NCBI GenBank assembly: GCA_963931925.1
Contig: OZ007567.1
Span: forward strand, 88,826,998-88,890,997
Length of the DNA stretch: 64,000 nucleotides
Origin: Onchidella celtica
Taxonomy: Eukaryota > Mollusca > Gastropoda > Systellommatophora > Onchidiidae
Direction: 5' to 3'
Position 1 is the stretch's first letter. Each line of letters starts with the position of its first letter. The translations under genes and the position numbers were made by a program. Positions 13,301 to 23,831 of the stretch are shown one piece after another. The notes under the pieces are model-generated. The model had not been told where the DNA came from and searched no databases. It saw nothing but the letters and a program-made list of their open reading frames with translations.

Positions 13301-16300
13301 TTGAGAACCAGCAGTAGACATAGTCTCCTAGAGATAAACACTAAAGTTTTCCACCAATCACACAATATATATATTTTTTTGGGTGATTTTATGATTACCT
13401 TTTTAAAGGTCTAACAAATGCTTACATATGCCTCCAAGCATAATCTTCAATCTGTATTCTGTGGTATGTTAAGATCCAAGACCTACCTTGAAGTATTCAT
13501 TTATTTTCTTTCCATTAGCCTCAATTCTCTTGTTGGCTGAGGAAGACAAAGAAAAAAGTGCACCTGAACAGATTTTAAAATTAAAACAGATCCTCAAACC
13601 ACACAATTTAAAGGGCTTTTGATGTACAAAATGTAAAAATGATTTGAAAATGCTCAATCACTCTTCTAATGTGCAAAAATGGTACGACAGCATGAAAATC
13701 CAGCCTAGAAGCAAGTTTTGCCCAACAGAACTGAAGATCTTGTTTTAAAACAAATATCACTTCACTAAATCACACATTCAAACAGGCTAGTGCAATCATT
13801 CAGCAATGTCAGATCTACTCCCTACCATAGCTGCAAAAGTCTACCTAACCCTGTTTTCCAAGAATTAAAGATGGCATAAGGCAGACAAGTCCTTTAACTC
13901 ATTCATACCATGAACTGAAACTGAACAAACTAAAGTTTGCTTTCTACAGTTGTAACTATGTACCATCTTTACATTTCTACTTTTGAGTATAAATCTTCTT
14001 GGGCTTCCGAAAACATGATTTCTTCTCGAACTTTTTGGTTTCACTAATGTCTTCGCATTTGACAGGGCCACAAAAATCCCACAAATTGAGCAGCAGTTTT
14101 AGACAGTGTTGGTGTCCTACTTGCACACCAAGTTATGAACAATTTCATGAAACTTGCTAATTTTACATTACATAAGATTTTCTTCCCAAAAATACTATTT
14201 GCCATGCATAAAGCTATCCAATGCATAAAAAATGAGACAGAACGTATCACTTTCATTTGTCTATTTCTCTTCTGAATGAAGAGCTATCATTATGACACAT
14301 CCTTCATTAAAAGTGTTTGACCAATAACATGCTTGAGCAACATGAATTTCTTTATCACTTTAGCACCATCCAAATTTTTACCTCTTTACCTCAGAAAATT
14401 TCTTAAAGACATAAAATTTGTGGACTGGAAAAACAGCCAGGCAACAGTCATGTAGTCTGATGAATCTATTGCAATATTACATTAATGGTTAACATAGAAT
14501 GATAAATGAGCAACTAATTTTAAAATGTCCATGTTCCATGACCGTAATGGCAAAGTTCAATGACAACAGATTTTGATCACAGATACTGTCTCTAGCCATC
14601 AAAAGCCCAATATTCAAAACTCATTGTGTGAATGAACTGACAAGCATGAAATGAAGAAATGTGAAACCAGATTCTCTTACAATCAAAATGTAAGAAATGT
14701 TAATGGAGACTAGTACGTGGAAGGAATCTTAGTAGGACATTAAAAAGACATTCAATGAATCAATTAAATGTAAGCAAGTATCCATAAATCATGGAATCAT
14801 TAATTAAAAACGTAGTTTCAGTAATGTCTTGATCAACAACTAACCTTGTGAATTGTCTGCAGTAGGTTTGCGTTTTCTTTTTCTGTCATTAGGTTTACCC
14901 TTATCTGGTGTTGGCATTAGACCCTGGGAGAAAAAAAACATTATCTTTCAAATACACAATACTGTGAAATGCATGAACTACTTGGTCTGTGCTTCCACTT
15001 GACCATGGAAAAAACAAAAATGGCTGGAAAAGAAAAAAAGGACACAAATGATTAATTTATGATAAAAAAAATCTCACATACATTTCTTCACAGTATGACT
15101 TTCATAATTCACATTGCCACACATTTGAGTCTTCTAAGACTCATAACTCTCAGGAAATTCCCATGTTTTTTGAAAAATCACTTTGCCTTTAAAATGTCAG
15201 CTCGGGCTTTCAAAATTTACAATTTTGCAACTTTTTAATTTTTTTACATTGCATTTATGTGGTAACTGACAGAAATACGAGTCTTTGGAGACTTTTAGTA
15301 TTAATTCTACTTCCACTAATATCTTATCTAATATTTTTTCTTGTATTACATAAATTACACGCCTTAGGAATTTCATTTTTAACCCTCACCCTGCGCAGGG
15401 CGTCAAATGCCGCCCAAGCTTCCCAAGTGCTCATGCCGCACGGGCGGCAAAGTCGGCATGGTCAAGGTGACCGCGCCATGCCCAAGCCATATTTTCACGC
15501 GTCGGGTCACTGACCTTTTTGAGACGTAACCACTGTCTTATTGTTCACTGTATCTCTTCTAAATCAAAGGCATTGTGACATGGACATGTTAACCAGTGAA
15601 CCACTGGTTGGAAATCACAAAGACTAAGCTTTCAAAGGCTCTCCCCACACTTTCAAAAGATGTAACATTGACATGCGAACTGTTGCTCAACAAATTTACA
15701 ATATTATCTCATTTTCTCTCAAGCTGACCACCACTTGGAGTTGTCTGTATTAAGAACCAATCAGAAACAAGCTCTGAAATAATCTTTGCCCCAAATGCCC
15801 ATATTGGTTTATTAGTATGTGTCAATCAGGATGAAACCATTTGTGTAGGGCTTGGGAGGCCGTGGCTAGTTATCATGCTTCGTTCTCACGAAAACTACAG
15901 CTGTCAGTTTGGAATCATAAATCAGATCATTGGTTAGAGACTGACAGACTAAGGTTTTGCTGGTTAATTCATTATCAAGCGTGATAAGGCATAGCAGCGA
16001 ATGCTTTCATACCGATCAATAAAAACCGAACCACGTGGACAGCGTGTGTGGTCACCGTACAGCGGCAAGGGTCAGTGTCCCCAGATAAGATTCTCTGTGA
16101 GTAAGGTCACTGACCAGACAGCGGGCTTTAAGGCGCCGCGCGCAGGGTGAGAGTTAACATGCTTCAGAATCAGGCACACTCAGGCATATATAAGAACTAG
16201 ACAGAGGACGTGTTGTAGATGTTTTATATAATATCTCTCTTTTCTCATTACTTTCACTGTTTGAATGGTAAATTGTTTTGATAAGATATTCCCACTTTAT

Positions 16301-17373
16301 TCTCTTCCAAGTATTAAACAGAAATATCATCTATATAATGATAAATCTACCATAATCAAAGAGTTTACCTCTCCATCATCTCTATCGATTGAACCTCCAC
16401 TGCTAAGATTGCTACTGTCCTGCTGTTGTTCCTGGGGTGGCTGTGGCATTACAAGAGGCTGAAACTGTCCAAAAATATAGACACATTAAAGTCTGCAACA
16501 CATCAAAAGGTAAACATCAGAGTAAACCAAGAGATATTATAATATATACACAAAATATCAAAGTGAAAATACTAGCTGGACACACAATCTTAACTGTTGA
16601 TTTATGTCAGGTTTCTCAAAGGACTTAATTCCATCAAGTTCACGTAACTCTACTCCACTGATAATTTTCTGAGCTAACAACATTTTTCCAATGGAATGAG
16701 ATGCCTGATGCAAGATAAATCTAAATCAGATAACATCCAAGTTATGTTTCTTCACTTGACTAAATTGTGGCCAAATAAAAGATCGAAATTTCATTGGTAA
16801 TCAATACCAACATTGTTCTAGACAGGCTAACCCTTTTTCAATGTAGGGAAAAAAAAGTATCCATCATAGTAAACAGATTCTGGATAAATCACCTATATCC
16901 AAGCAAAATATACTTTTGTTTTAAGTTTGGGAATTAATGGCCTCTCCAAGGTCACAGAGAGATATGCTGATTACACTATTTGTGTCGCTAATTTCAGTAA
17001 TTGCAGTTTATGTACCAACCAGAAAATGTTGCGCAAAACACACACACACCACTCTTTTACCTTACCCATAACCATGCATACAGGTTGCAAAACACAAGAA
17101 AACCATTCATCACATGTTGCTTTAATCTAACCTTCACTGATAATTATTACAAAAGTTAAGTCTCATGCCGCACTTCAATTTCTGCAGTTTGAATACCTTC
17201 AAAAATAAATCTTATCAAGTAAAGAATTCATCTCATCACAAGAGTCACTTATCACATTCATTAGCTGAAAGCAAACTCTCAGTGTGATGCGAGAAAAATT
17301 CACTTACCCGACCTCCCAAAAATCGTGCTTCAAGTAATTCTTGCTTCCGAGGATCTACATGGATGTTTTCCAT
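1237..17373 (-). CDS. TLK: Tousled-like serine/threonine kinase (TLK1/2 orthologue), C-terminus outside window
   Basis: Nuclear Ser/Thr kinase; known family members phosphorylate the histone chaperone ASF1 and support replication-coupled chromatin assembly. Eighteen coding exons run from the ATG at 17373-17371 to 1237, about 640 codons against roughly 770 in human TLKs; the missing end (human AFIRRCL onward) must lie left of base 1. Order seen: N-terminal motif [12 protein letters not shown]; basic NLS-like RKRKRKP (exon 3); Ser/Pro-rich linker; coiled-coil region (exons 7-11, about residues 165-375); kinase domain from about residue 382 with GKGGFSEV glycine loop, VACK lysine, HYDLKPGN catalytic loop, DFG, and PPE in place of APE (exons 12-18). 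HYD instead of HRD is normal for TLKs. All junctions keep frame and use GT-AG. Exon 1 begins with a splice acceptor 5 bases before the ATG, so a non-coding leader exon lies upstream. Very secure call; TLK1 versus TLK2 is not meaningful in an invertebrate. Confidence 0.96.
2168..2279 (-). CDS. TLK: TLK exon 17, PPE and alpha-F
   Basis: Encodes [20 protein letters not shown] followed by [17 protein letters not shown]; near-identical to human TLK2. Donor GTAAAG follows AAA AAG. Confidence 0.98.
2387..3104. mobile_element. Tigger/pogo-like MITE with TA target duplication
   Basis: Flanking TA at 2385-2386 and 3105-3106. Terminal inverted repeats are CAGTGCACTCTCCCGAT followed by AACGACAT on the left, with one mismatch on the right. 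Variants of ATGTCGTTATCGGGA recur at least seven times near both ends. It carries a 24-bp tandem repeat at about 2755-2810. No transposase. It sits in the TLK intron between exons 17 and 16. CAGT ends plus TA fit the pogo/Tigger branch of Tc1/mariner; the family name is inferred. Confidence 0.8.
2755..2865. repeat. Array of five ATTGG (inverted CCAAT) boxes inside MITE
   Basis: ATTGG occurs at 2756, 2780, 2804, 2837 and 2861, spaced 24, 24, 33 and 24 bases. The first two copies are parts of a near-perfect 24-bp tandem repeat (CATTGGCCGATAACAAAGCG plus ATCT). Confidence 0.7.
3819..3957 (-). CDS. TLK: TLK exon 16, DFG and activation loop
   Basis: Encodes [20 protein letters not shown] followed by the activation-loop motif [13 protein letters not shown]. 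Ends TACTG, with the Trp codon completed by exon 17. Confidence 0.98.
4195..4364 (-). CDS. TLK: TLK exon 15, catalytic loop
   Basis: Carries [19 protein letters not shown], then [28 protein letters not shown] is the TLK form of the HRDLKxxN loop, with the catalytic Asp present. Confidence 0.98.
4801..4890 (-). CDS. TLK: TLK exon 14, alpha-C region
   Basis: Encodes [20 protein letters not shown]; the Glu of LREY is the alpha-C residue that pairs with the beta-3 Lys. Ends on a split Ser codon completed in exon 15. Confidence 0.97.
5460..5900. other. CpG-richer block in TLK intron
   Basis: Between exons 14 and 13 this stretch contains many CG dinucleotides (ACGCAACG, CTTACCGGAA, GGTGCGCACT) in otherwise CpG-poor intron. 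No ORF, terminal repeats or target duplication seen. It may be an old insertion or an intronic regulatory element. Confidence 0.3.
5952..6043 (-). CDS. TLK: TLK exon 13, catalytic lysine
   Basis: Encodes [20 protein letters not shown]. The beta-3 lysine sits in VACK, where human TLKs have VAVK. Ends on a split Lys codon. Confidence 0.97.
6512..6593 (-). CDS. TLK: TLK exon 12, kinase glycine loop
   Basis: Encodes [20 protein letters not shown] followed by GFSEVHK: the start of the kinase domain with the P-loop GxGGFSEV. Confidence 0.98.
6967..7131 (-). CDS. TLK: TLK exon 11, helix before the kinase domain
   Basis: Contains [20 protein letters not shown], then [20 protein letters not shown], closely matching human LTLAEYHEQEEIFKLR and [20 protein letters not shown]. 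Confidence 0.97.
7866..7997 (-). CDS. TLK: TLK exon 10
   Basis: Encodes [20 protein letters not shown] and KRKPP, matching human [25 protein letters not shown]. The last codon is TA plus C from exon 11 (Tyr); reading through the donor would give a false stop. Confidence 0.95.
8699..8835 (-). CDS. TLK: TLK exon 9, conserved pre-kinase block
   Basis: Contains [19 protein letters not shown] and [14 protein letters not shown], matching human MQDRLRLGHFTTVRHGASF and EQWTDGYAFQNLIK. It ends two bases into a Lys codon, completed by exon 10. Confidence 0.95.
9407..10128. repeat. Two dispersed copies of a short T-run plus CATCA repeat
   Basis: A T-run followed by CATCACAAGGGCAAGTAAAT at 9411-9436 recurs at about 10070-10101 as CATCATCACCAGGGCAGGTA, both continuing GAGGCAAAG...GATAG.CAATA. 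About 45 bases match at roughly 85 percent by eye, in the same orientation, in adjacent TLK introns. Confidence 0.5.
9564..9674 (-). CDS. TLK: TLK exon 8, coiled coil
   Basis: Thirty-seven codons beginning [20 protein letters not shown] and ending NKSLLIEK; the human match is LLEKYKERL...SKKLLIEK. Frame 0 on both sides. Confidence 0.93.
10958..11050 (-). CDS. TLK: TLK exon 7, start of coiled-coil region
   Basis: Encodes [20 protein letters not shown] followed by [11 protein letters not shown], matching human TDLTMLKLAALES...DLEKKEGRIDDLLR. Heptad-like helix. Frame 0 on both sides, donor GTGAGC. Confidence 0.92.
12349..12468 (-). CDS. TLK: TLK exon 6
   Basis: Forty codons, Ser-rich linker ([20 protein letters not shown]) leading to the coiled-coil region. 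Acceptor ACAG, donor GTAAGT; frame 0 on both sides. Confidence 0.78.
13110..13187 (-). CDS. TLK: TLK exon 5
   Basis: Twenty-six codons, Ser/Pro/Gln-rich ([15 protein letters not shown]), like the SPxHS-rich linker in vertebrate TLKs. Acceptor GTAG, donor GTAAGT; frame 0 on both sides. Confidence 0.75.
13487..13536 (-). CDS. TLK: TLK exon 4 (50 bases)
   Basis: Encodes [16 protein letters not shown], equivalent to the human GHKISDYFE motif. The two leading bases complete the codon split from exon 3. Too short for ORF-based gene finding; found by splice sites and motif. Confidence 0.85.
14845..14923 (-). CDS. TLK: TLK exon 3, basic NLS-like segment
   Basis: Encodes [20 protein letters not shown], comparable with the human TLK segment ending RNRKRKAEP. 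It ends one base into a codon, completed by exon 4. Pyrimidine-rich acceptor and GTTAGT donor. Confidence 0.85.
15379..16157. mobile_element. TTAA-flanked element copy A (piggyBac-like MITE)
   Basis: Bounded by TTAA at 15379-15382 and 16154-16157. Ends are CCCTCACCCTGCGCAGGGC and the inverse GCGCAGGGTGAGAG. About 780 bp and non-coding. A second copy at 36569-37348 matches over its whole length. CCC-type ends and TTAA fit piggyBac; no transposase is present, so it is non-autonomous. It lies in the TLK intron between exons 3 and 2. Confidence 0.85.
16369..16464 (-). CDS. TLK: TLK exon 2
   Basis: Thirty-two codons in phase 0, a Gln/Pro/Ser-rich linker ([18 protein letters not shown]). Acceptor ACAG, donor GTAAAC. 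Low-complexity and poorly conserved; supported by frame continuity with both neighbours. Confidence 0.75.
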
Positions 17374-17378
17374 AACAC
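17308..17378 (-). CDS. TLK: TLK exon 1, start codon
   Basis: Acceptor AG at 17380-17379, then five leader bases and ATG at 17373-17371. Encodes [18 protein letters not shown], matching the human TLK2 N-terminal motif [19 protein letters not shown]. Donor GTAAGT follows GGTCGG. The human match fixes the start choice. Confidence 0.9.
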
Positions 17379-18960
17379 CTAAGATGTAAATAAACATTGG
17401 CTGTTAGAAAAATGCATCAAAACTTGTACTTCAATGTTTCATACAACAGGCTCAAAACCAAAGACCAAAACCTGTCATAAATTACTGACATCGTTTCTTG
17501 AAACTGTTCGATGAATTCACTATTCTATGTGGTGGCTTCCATTATCCAGGGATGGGAGCAAGTAACGGAAAAACTTCCCAACTTTTGATATATGCCTAAT
17601 GTGTCACAGCTAACTGCAGCACACTCATGCCCATACATTTTCCACCTCAGAGAGAAGAAAAAAATCTGGAAATCAGGAACTTTCCTGCAGATTCCCATCC
17701 CTGAGTATCAACCTCCATTTATTATCACATCAAACTATTCCAAGTTGGACATAGAGCGAGACATATTATTGTTCTTTTCACATAACAGACTATGTTTCTG
17801 TGTCAATATTCAAGGACAGACCCTGATGAACAACAGCACCAACAAAAATCCACTTCAAGAAAACCTGAAACCAGTTCCTATAGATTTCACTTTCAAATAT
17901 CTTCACTATTGAATTGTTTCATTAAGATAATTAACAAAATAAATCGATGATCCAGCAAGATTCTTATAAACAGCACTTATTTTCATTGTGCCTTACCATT
18001 AGATCTAGAATCTAGATTCTAACTATCAAGAATCAAACAGATTATTTCAATGGACCTACATTCCAATGGGTTCTTGACAAGTAGTTTCATCTTGAAAACA
18101 TCTATTGTGATATGTGATATAGATCTATATGGAAAAACTTTCTACCTGAAATGGATCATAACCTAACCATTGACAGTGCACTGACATTGCTCTAAATATG
18201 GCCCAGGAATAAGGTTATGGCCACCTCTCATCACATCAATGCCTGAAGTGGTCATTCAATTCAATGTACGTTTTCAGAGGCTAAGATTCCAGGCCAAGGT
18301 AACGAGTATGGGAGGGAGTGTAACAGTGTAGGGAAAACACTTAAATTGTCTACATGACTTAAAGTGATCTTTGTTCATTGTGGCAGATACCGTCACATCG
18401 ATTTCTTATGATTACAATAATTTTTACTACCTTCTCTGCTGGTGTGGCGCACTTGTGAATGGCTACTGCTATGAGAACCTGCTGTCCAAGATGGCGGTCC
18501 TCCACTACCACAAGACATTTACAAGTTTAACAATTATGTTTGGGGCCAATGCCCCTATTGTCCATTCAGAACTGTTGAGCATTCATTAGTGAATTTGCTC
18601 CATTGCCTCCTAAAACTGCTGCGGTTCCCACTAATTTGTCTCAGGTCGATAAAGAGACCAGGGTGTCCTTGTAGAATAAGCTCTCAACTTTTGTTGATGC
18701 TCACACTATGACGTCACACAAATTGTCACCACGAGTTTTAATCGAGATGTTAAACAAACACGCAAATTTTCAATCGCATCTACCGTCTTCAATGAAGAGA
18801 ATGAATCAAACAATAAACTGGAAAAATGAAAATCTGTGTAATATGTCCAGATCGTCAATTTCCCATGATATCGTGATCGGGTTACATCGGTCGTTTCCGG
18901 TAGGGGATACCCTCAATGAACGAAGGGATTCCCGCTTGAAGTACCGGAAGTATGGGGATC
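17379..18960 (-). promoter_or_regulatory. Probable TLK leader intron, 5' exon and promoter region
   Basis: Exon 1 starts with an acceptor, so transcription begins further upstream at higher coordinates. The first CpG-richer stretch upstream is about 18.4-19.0 kb. It holds a YY1-type word AAGATGGCGG at 18488-18497 and a perfect CRE palindrome TGACGTCA at 18709-18716, both common near animal housekeeping start sites. The leader exon and start site cannot be fixed by eye; this is inference from position and motifs. Confidence 0.35.
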
Positions 18961-20170
18961 CCAACAAAAAATACCCAGTCAGCATGGACATTATTTTTAC
19001 TCGGGTCATCGACATTAAATACAAACTGAATTGTTGGAATTTCCTTATATCTCGATGTATATATTTAATAAGAAATTTAACTGATGCTAGTAACATATTC
19101 AGTGAAAAATGTCTGACGTCTAAATTTTTTTAATTCATTATACAAGACGGATATAGTGTTTACACAATTAAAACAATAGTAGCCTACACAACTTATTGGA
19201 AAGAGTGGATGAAATATGAAATCTGGACACGTTCAGAGCGAAATGACAGTTTCAAAACATCTGTCTGCTCTTCTCTCTCCAGCAATGGCCTCCTTTTTAA
19301 GAGGTCAGTTTATTTTTTAAAAATCACTTTGGCCAAAGGATACAATGTAGAACTAGCAATCATGTCTTTGTAACTGCTTGTTTTTCTCTCGTATAATTTG
19401 TGTGCATTGAATTTTCAGAAATTTGCAAAGATTTTATGTTTTAATGATCTATCCCAAAATTCTGCGACAAAAAAAAAAAAAAAGGACAAAAATTTCCATT
19501 CCATTATTCTAACGCTTCTTTATCTCCGTGTCATTCAGACCTGGCGTTTTTGCAAGGTAGGATGGGAACAGCGAGTTCTATCTGCTTTGCATTTTCTTCG
19601 GGCAGGTGCCATACAGCGCCCCCTCCTCAGCATACAATGGTGGCCCCACCACAACACGAGGCTAGCTGAGAGGAGTAGAGCTGTTTGTTCCTCAGGGCAG
19701 GCTGGAATGTATAACCTTGACACGTTTCAACTTTGACCTTCACACTCGCCACCTCTTGTGACAAAGATCAATGAAACCGGTCATTGTAAACAATCGGCAG
19801 CACAAACAATATGGTTATCCTCTTTATTAGTTTCACTTTCAACTTCACCAATATTGACACCGAGGACAGTGCAATGATTTGTTCCTTCTCTTTTTGATTA
19901 TTCCCCCATAACAAGAAAGCCACATAGTATAATTACAATGGTGACATCGGAAAACACTGATGGGGACGGGGAGGATGTTGTCCCACTGCCGATAACGTTC
20001 TAGGGGTAAACTTTTTGCACCTTTCGAAGAGATTTTACTGGTGTCATGAAAGGCCTATTACGACGATTGTGTATTTGCACTCGCACACTTGATTTGTTTA
20101 CATGCTGCTTTTTGTGTTTTTTTTATTTTTTTATTAACTCAGCTGTCAGCAGTATGAAAGACCATTTTTG

Positions 20171-20220
20171 TATATATATATCAAGGACTACTATATGAAG
20201 TAGTCCTTGATATATATATA
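20171..20220. repeat. Perfect 21-bp palindrome with 8-base loop
   Basis: Left arm TATATATATATCAAGGACTA plus C (20171-20191), loop TATATGAA (20192-20199), right arm its exact reverse complement (20200-20220), followed by a T run. Confidence 0.85.
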
Positions 20221-20527
20221 TTTTTTTTTTTACAAAGGAAGCTACCATGCGTACGCAGATCCAGGCCGAATACTGCGAGATGGACGTCGACTATTAAACA
20301 AATTATCGGAGTATATCAAATTTTATATATTCGATCTTAACAGTAATAATTTCGCGTTAATTAGGCCTATTCCATTCTCATGCCTTTCTCACACTCACAG
20401 CTCGTGCATTTTTTTTGTTCTTCCATTATTCCGTGAGATAGGAAAGTATTGTCTAGTCGAGTTGCTCCTTCGCCAAAACTAAATAATGATGGGGTCAAAA
20501 CAGGCTGTCCTGTGTATTTTTGCTTTT

Positions 20528-20542
20528 GGGGGGGGGGGGGGG
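20528..20542. repeat. Poly-G tract (15 G)
   Basis: Fifteen uninterrupted G followed by TGGGT. Homopolymer length in assemblies is often unreliable. Confidence 0.8.
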
Positions 20543-21298
20543 TGGGTATAATGTATTATCTAGGCAGGGCATGGGATGGGAGTTCCGGTCCGCGTTTGAC
20601 TATATTTAGCGAGGGATGAGATTGCAATCAAGCGGGCAGCGATGCTAATTTATTGCCAAATCGTCATCGATCGGTGACTCATTTGACCTATTTGCAGTGC
20701 CCGGCGATGCAGATGAGTGCCAAGAAGGCACCTCTTTGGTACAACCAACAGCAGAGAATAGCAAGAACAGTCTTTGTGTAAAAAAAAATAAAAAATAATG
20801 CCATGACGTCCATGCTGTAGTGCGAATATGTGGTACACTACCATTATCTGGCACATGGCGTGCATGCAAACTGCATTAGGGAGTAAATAAACTTTTTTTT
20901 TTTCAGTAGCCTGAGATGTTTAATCACACCTGTACAATAATTAACAGCAGGCATTGATAAATAGAATGACAGACAGATGGCAGACCACACAGGCAGACAA
21001 ACAGAAACCAACGCAAACCCGTGCCTCCTCCTATGTGCAAATACATTTTTTACATGGTTCCAGAGGGAGGAAAATGCGTTTGAGAATCAGAATAAAAGAG
21101 GGGAAGGTAAACGTCCACTGCTTTTTTTTTTTTTCACATTGCACTGGGTGCTCTACGTGTGAACATATTGTTTTTTTTCTTCCTGTAGCCATAACTTACC
21201 GCACACGAAGGTTATTTAAAAAGGATTGTTTCGTTGCATCCTACATATGCCTGATAACAGAGAGTATACATGTATATTGTAAGTGGCTGTTCTAAGCA

Positions 21299-21566
21299 CG
21301 TACGTACCCCAAGCGTTTTGCGCTAGCGCCTACATACGCATGCCTGTCCCCAACCCCAAGCTTATCCTCAAACCTAAATCTTATCGAATCCCTAACCCTG
21401 CCTCTTATCAACCCAAAAGCTGGAGGGAAACAAATAGCAAATCTGAAAGAATAATTATTAAGGCTGTTGTTCGGAGGATTTCGGGAGGAGCTCTCTAGCT
21501 CTGAAGTCACAAAGGGCTTTTAAAAATACGTACCCCAAGCGCAACAAAACTTGGGGGACGGACGTA
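21299..21566. mobile_element. Small inverted-repeat element
   Basis: CGTACGTACCCCAAGCGTTT at 21299 is inverted as CAAAACTTGGGGGACGGACG at 21544-21563. An extra direct copy of ACGTACCCCAAGCG sits just inside the right end at about 21527. No ORF of note; target duplication not clear. A MITE is the likely class. Confidence 0.5.
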
Positions 21567-23800
21567 CATCTAACAACATTTATTATGAATACTCACTCAC
21601 CGCTGATAATCGATCAATTTTCACTCATTACCGTGGCAGTCTCACACACATAGGCTAAGATTCTAAGTTTTTGTTGCTGTCATTTTTTGGTCAAATGATA
21701 AGTGGTGCCGTTGTCAGAATCTGTGTCAAATGAATATAATATAACAAACTTGTCGGTAAAGATAATATTACACCAGGTTATCCATAGTATAATATTTACA
21801 AGCTTCCTGTACACTCAAGCCCAATACAAGACCACACAAATCAGACTGAAGTGTCACCATTTTTATTATTAGATTGTATCAAGTCATACAACAATACACT
21901 GGTACAGTGCTATACATAGAAGATCATCTGCATACACATGTTCTACTAGTCACTGGTTAATCTCACATTTTGTTGATAAAGCAAACATCTAACAAAAGCA
22001 ATAGTAGTCATTAAATAACTGAGAATGAAAAACCCCAATAAATTTGGGCTTGCTTATAAAGCAGAGACCAATACAAATTCATTGGGATGAGATTTTCAAA
22101 ACTTGTTTATTTTTGCTCAAAACATATACAGCAGTACATGCAGTGGTGTTACTGCAACAATTCTAGGTACATGTCCCTTTTTCAAATGAGCTTCTCCATG
22201 CAAAGTTTTGTTTCCACATATCATTTAATTAAGTGCTTTGTTATACACAATAGCATGGAAAATGAAATGCACAACTTTCAACATGAGTACGGTAACATTA
22301 CTTTTTACAGGACAGAAGTTCTGTCCGTTTTTTTAGCAAAATACCACTGCAAGTCTCCAAATGCAAATCTCTAAAATATTTCAAAATCAAATAGTCACTG
22401 ATTTTACAAATGTCACAAATGATTTTTTAATGGTAAGACTGACACATTTGATGACTTGCATTAATGACATATGCAGAGAAGACCAAAACAATGTTAAAAA
22501 GAAAACAGTACAAGATTGTGCATCTTTTTAAATTGATAGTATGTCATGTAAAGTAGATAATGCATGAAGAATAACAAAAAAGTGCAAGCGATAAATCAAT
22601 GAATGTTATTTTGCTCCACATCGTCACAAAATGTTGACCCCAAAAAAATGAAGGCATGAACTTTGAAAGAAAAATATAATTGAACTGGAGGAGGCAAAGA
22701 CTGAACTAACGAATCACACTCAAAGAATGTGAAGAAGTATGTGTAATATACAGCAATACTGACTGGACTTCACTTAACCAGGAATATGGAACAGAAATCA
22801 TGCCAGCACATGGTAATTTTGATCTGTAAGTCATGTGTCCCTCCCTCTTTCTGAACATCCGGGTTTTAGGGCTGGGAGAACACCTCTAAATTTGCTTTTA
22901 AAAATCCAAACAGTGTAAAACAAAGCAGACACAGCTGTCATTCGCACAGAATGATAATGTTGTCATGGAATGCTGCAGAATGGATATGTTGGAAGTTCTG
23001 GTAAAAAAATATGTCCAAGAAGTTTGAAGTATAGCTTATAACCAAGTACACAGTATGTGGGAGACTTTTTTTTTTTGTCCTGAGCCTTTCCATCTGGACA
23101 ATATCAAAATCTAACAGTAATGGTAAAGCAGTTTAAGGAAACTCAGTGAGAACAGTCTTGGAAACCACCAAAACATGTGCAAGTCTCTCACTCTCTATAT
23201 TTGAGTGACATATGTTGTTAATAAAGCTTGTGGAACCCATTGTATGTGGAACGCTATTTCATAAAATCTGCTTTGCCAACTAAAGGTGAAGATCATCACA
23301 GTTTAGAAATTAAGTGAGCACTATAGCTTATGTAAGTTAATATTTGTCATGCATAATATATAAGACAATATGGATTGACAAAGATATTAGACCTTGAAAT
23401 GTGTACTTCCTTAGTTTGTGTCTTTCTCACTTGGAAACTGGATGGTCATTCAAATTTATTAATCACAAAGCCTGACAAATTATTGGTAGAACTTTCACTG
23501 CATGAGTCCTGAACAGATGTCTAAACTGTACTTCTCGTATCTTCACAACGATATACACACAAATAAAATGCACTGTACACACCATGCATGCCTTAAAAAA
23601 TGATGTTACAAAATTTAAAAAACAGACAGTATGCCATTAGCAGATGTGCAGCCAAACAAATGACAGGAGAGGCTGGAGATATTAATTTACATCAATTTAA
23701 TGTAATTATTAATAGTAAACAAATCAACTTCTAGATTCCTACTTTATTCCCTAGTTAAAACAGTGGGGCAAAATGACCGACACTTACGAAAATTTGGCCA
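21567..23800. other. AT-rich non-coding stretch, possible distal UBR3 3' UTR
   Basis: CpG-poor with no conserved protein on either strand. A minus-strand AATAAA (plus TTTATT at about 21864) could end a very long UBR3 transcript, but nearer signals exist and no boundary is provable. Confidence 0.25.
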
Positions 23801-23831
23801 CGATATTTGCTGTGGCTAGTAGAGAAGGAAA

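Larger units (their letters stand above)
19000..21298. other. Intergenic, CpG-richer, no gene recognised
   Basis: Mixed unique sequence upstream of TLK with a perfect palindrome (20171-20220), a 15-G run (20528-20542) and several short T runs. Open frames here overlap on both strands and show no family motif. It could contain the TLK start site or a leader exon. Confidence 0.4.

Noticed and set aside
15379-16157. Copies A and B as a segmental duplication
   Set aside because: Similarity stops at the TTAA on both sides, as expected for transposition.
18708-19133. 141-codon plus-strand open frame and an overlapping 96-codon minus frame
   Set aside because: No recognisable motif, mutually overlapping on both strands, no splice context, and located in the presumed TLK promoter region.
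21360-21420. CCCTAACCCT telomere-like word
   Set aside because: Only a single partial unit, inside a small inverted-repeat element; no array.
22087-22374. 95-codon plus-strand open frame
   Set aside because: Cys/His/Tyr-rich translation of AT-rich sequence with no motif or conserved pattern.
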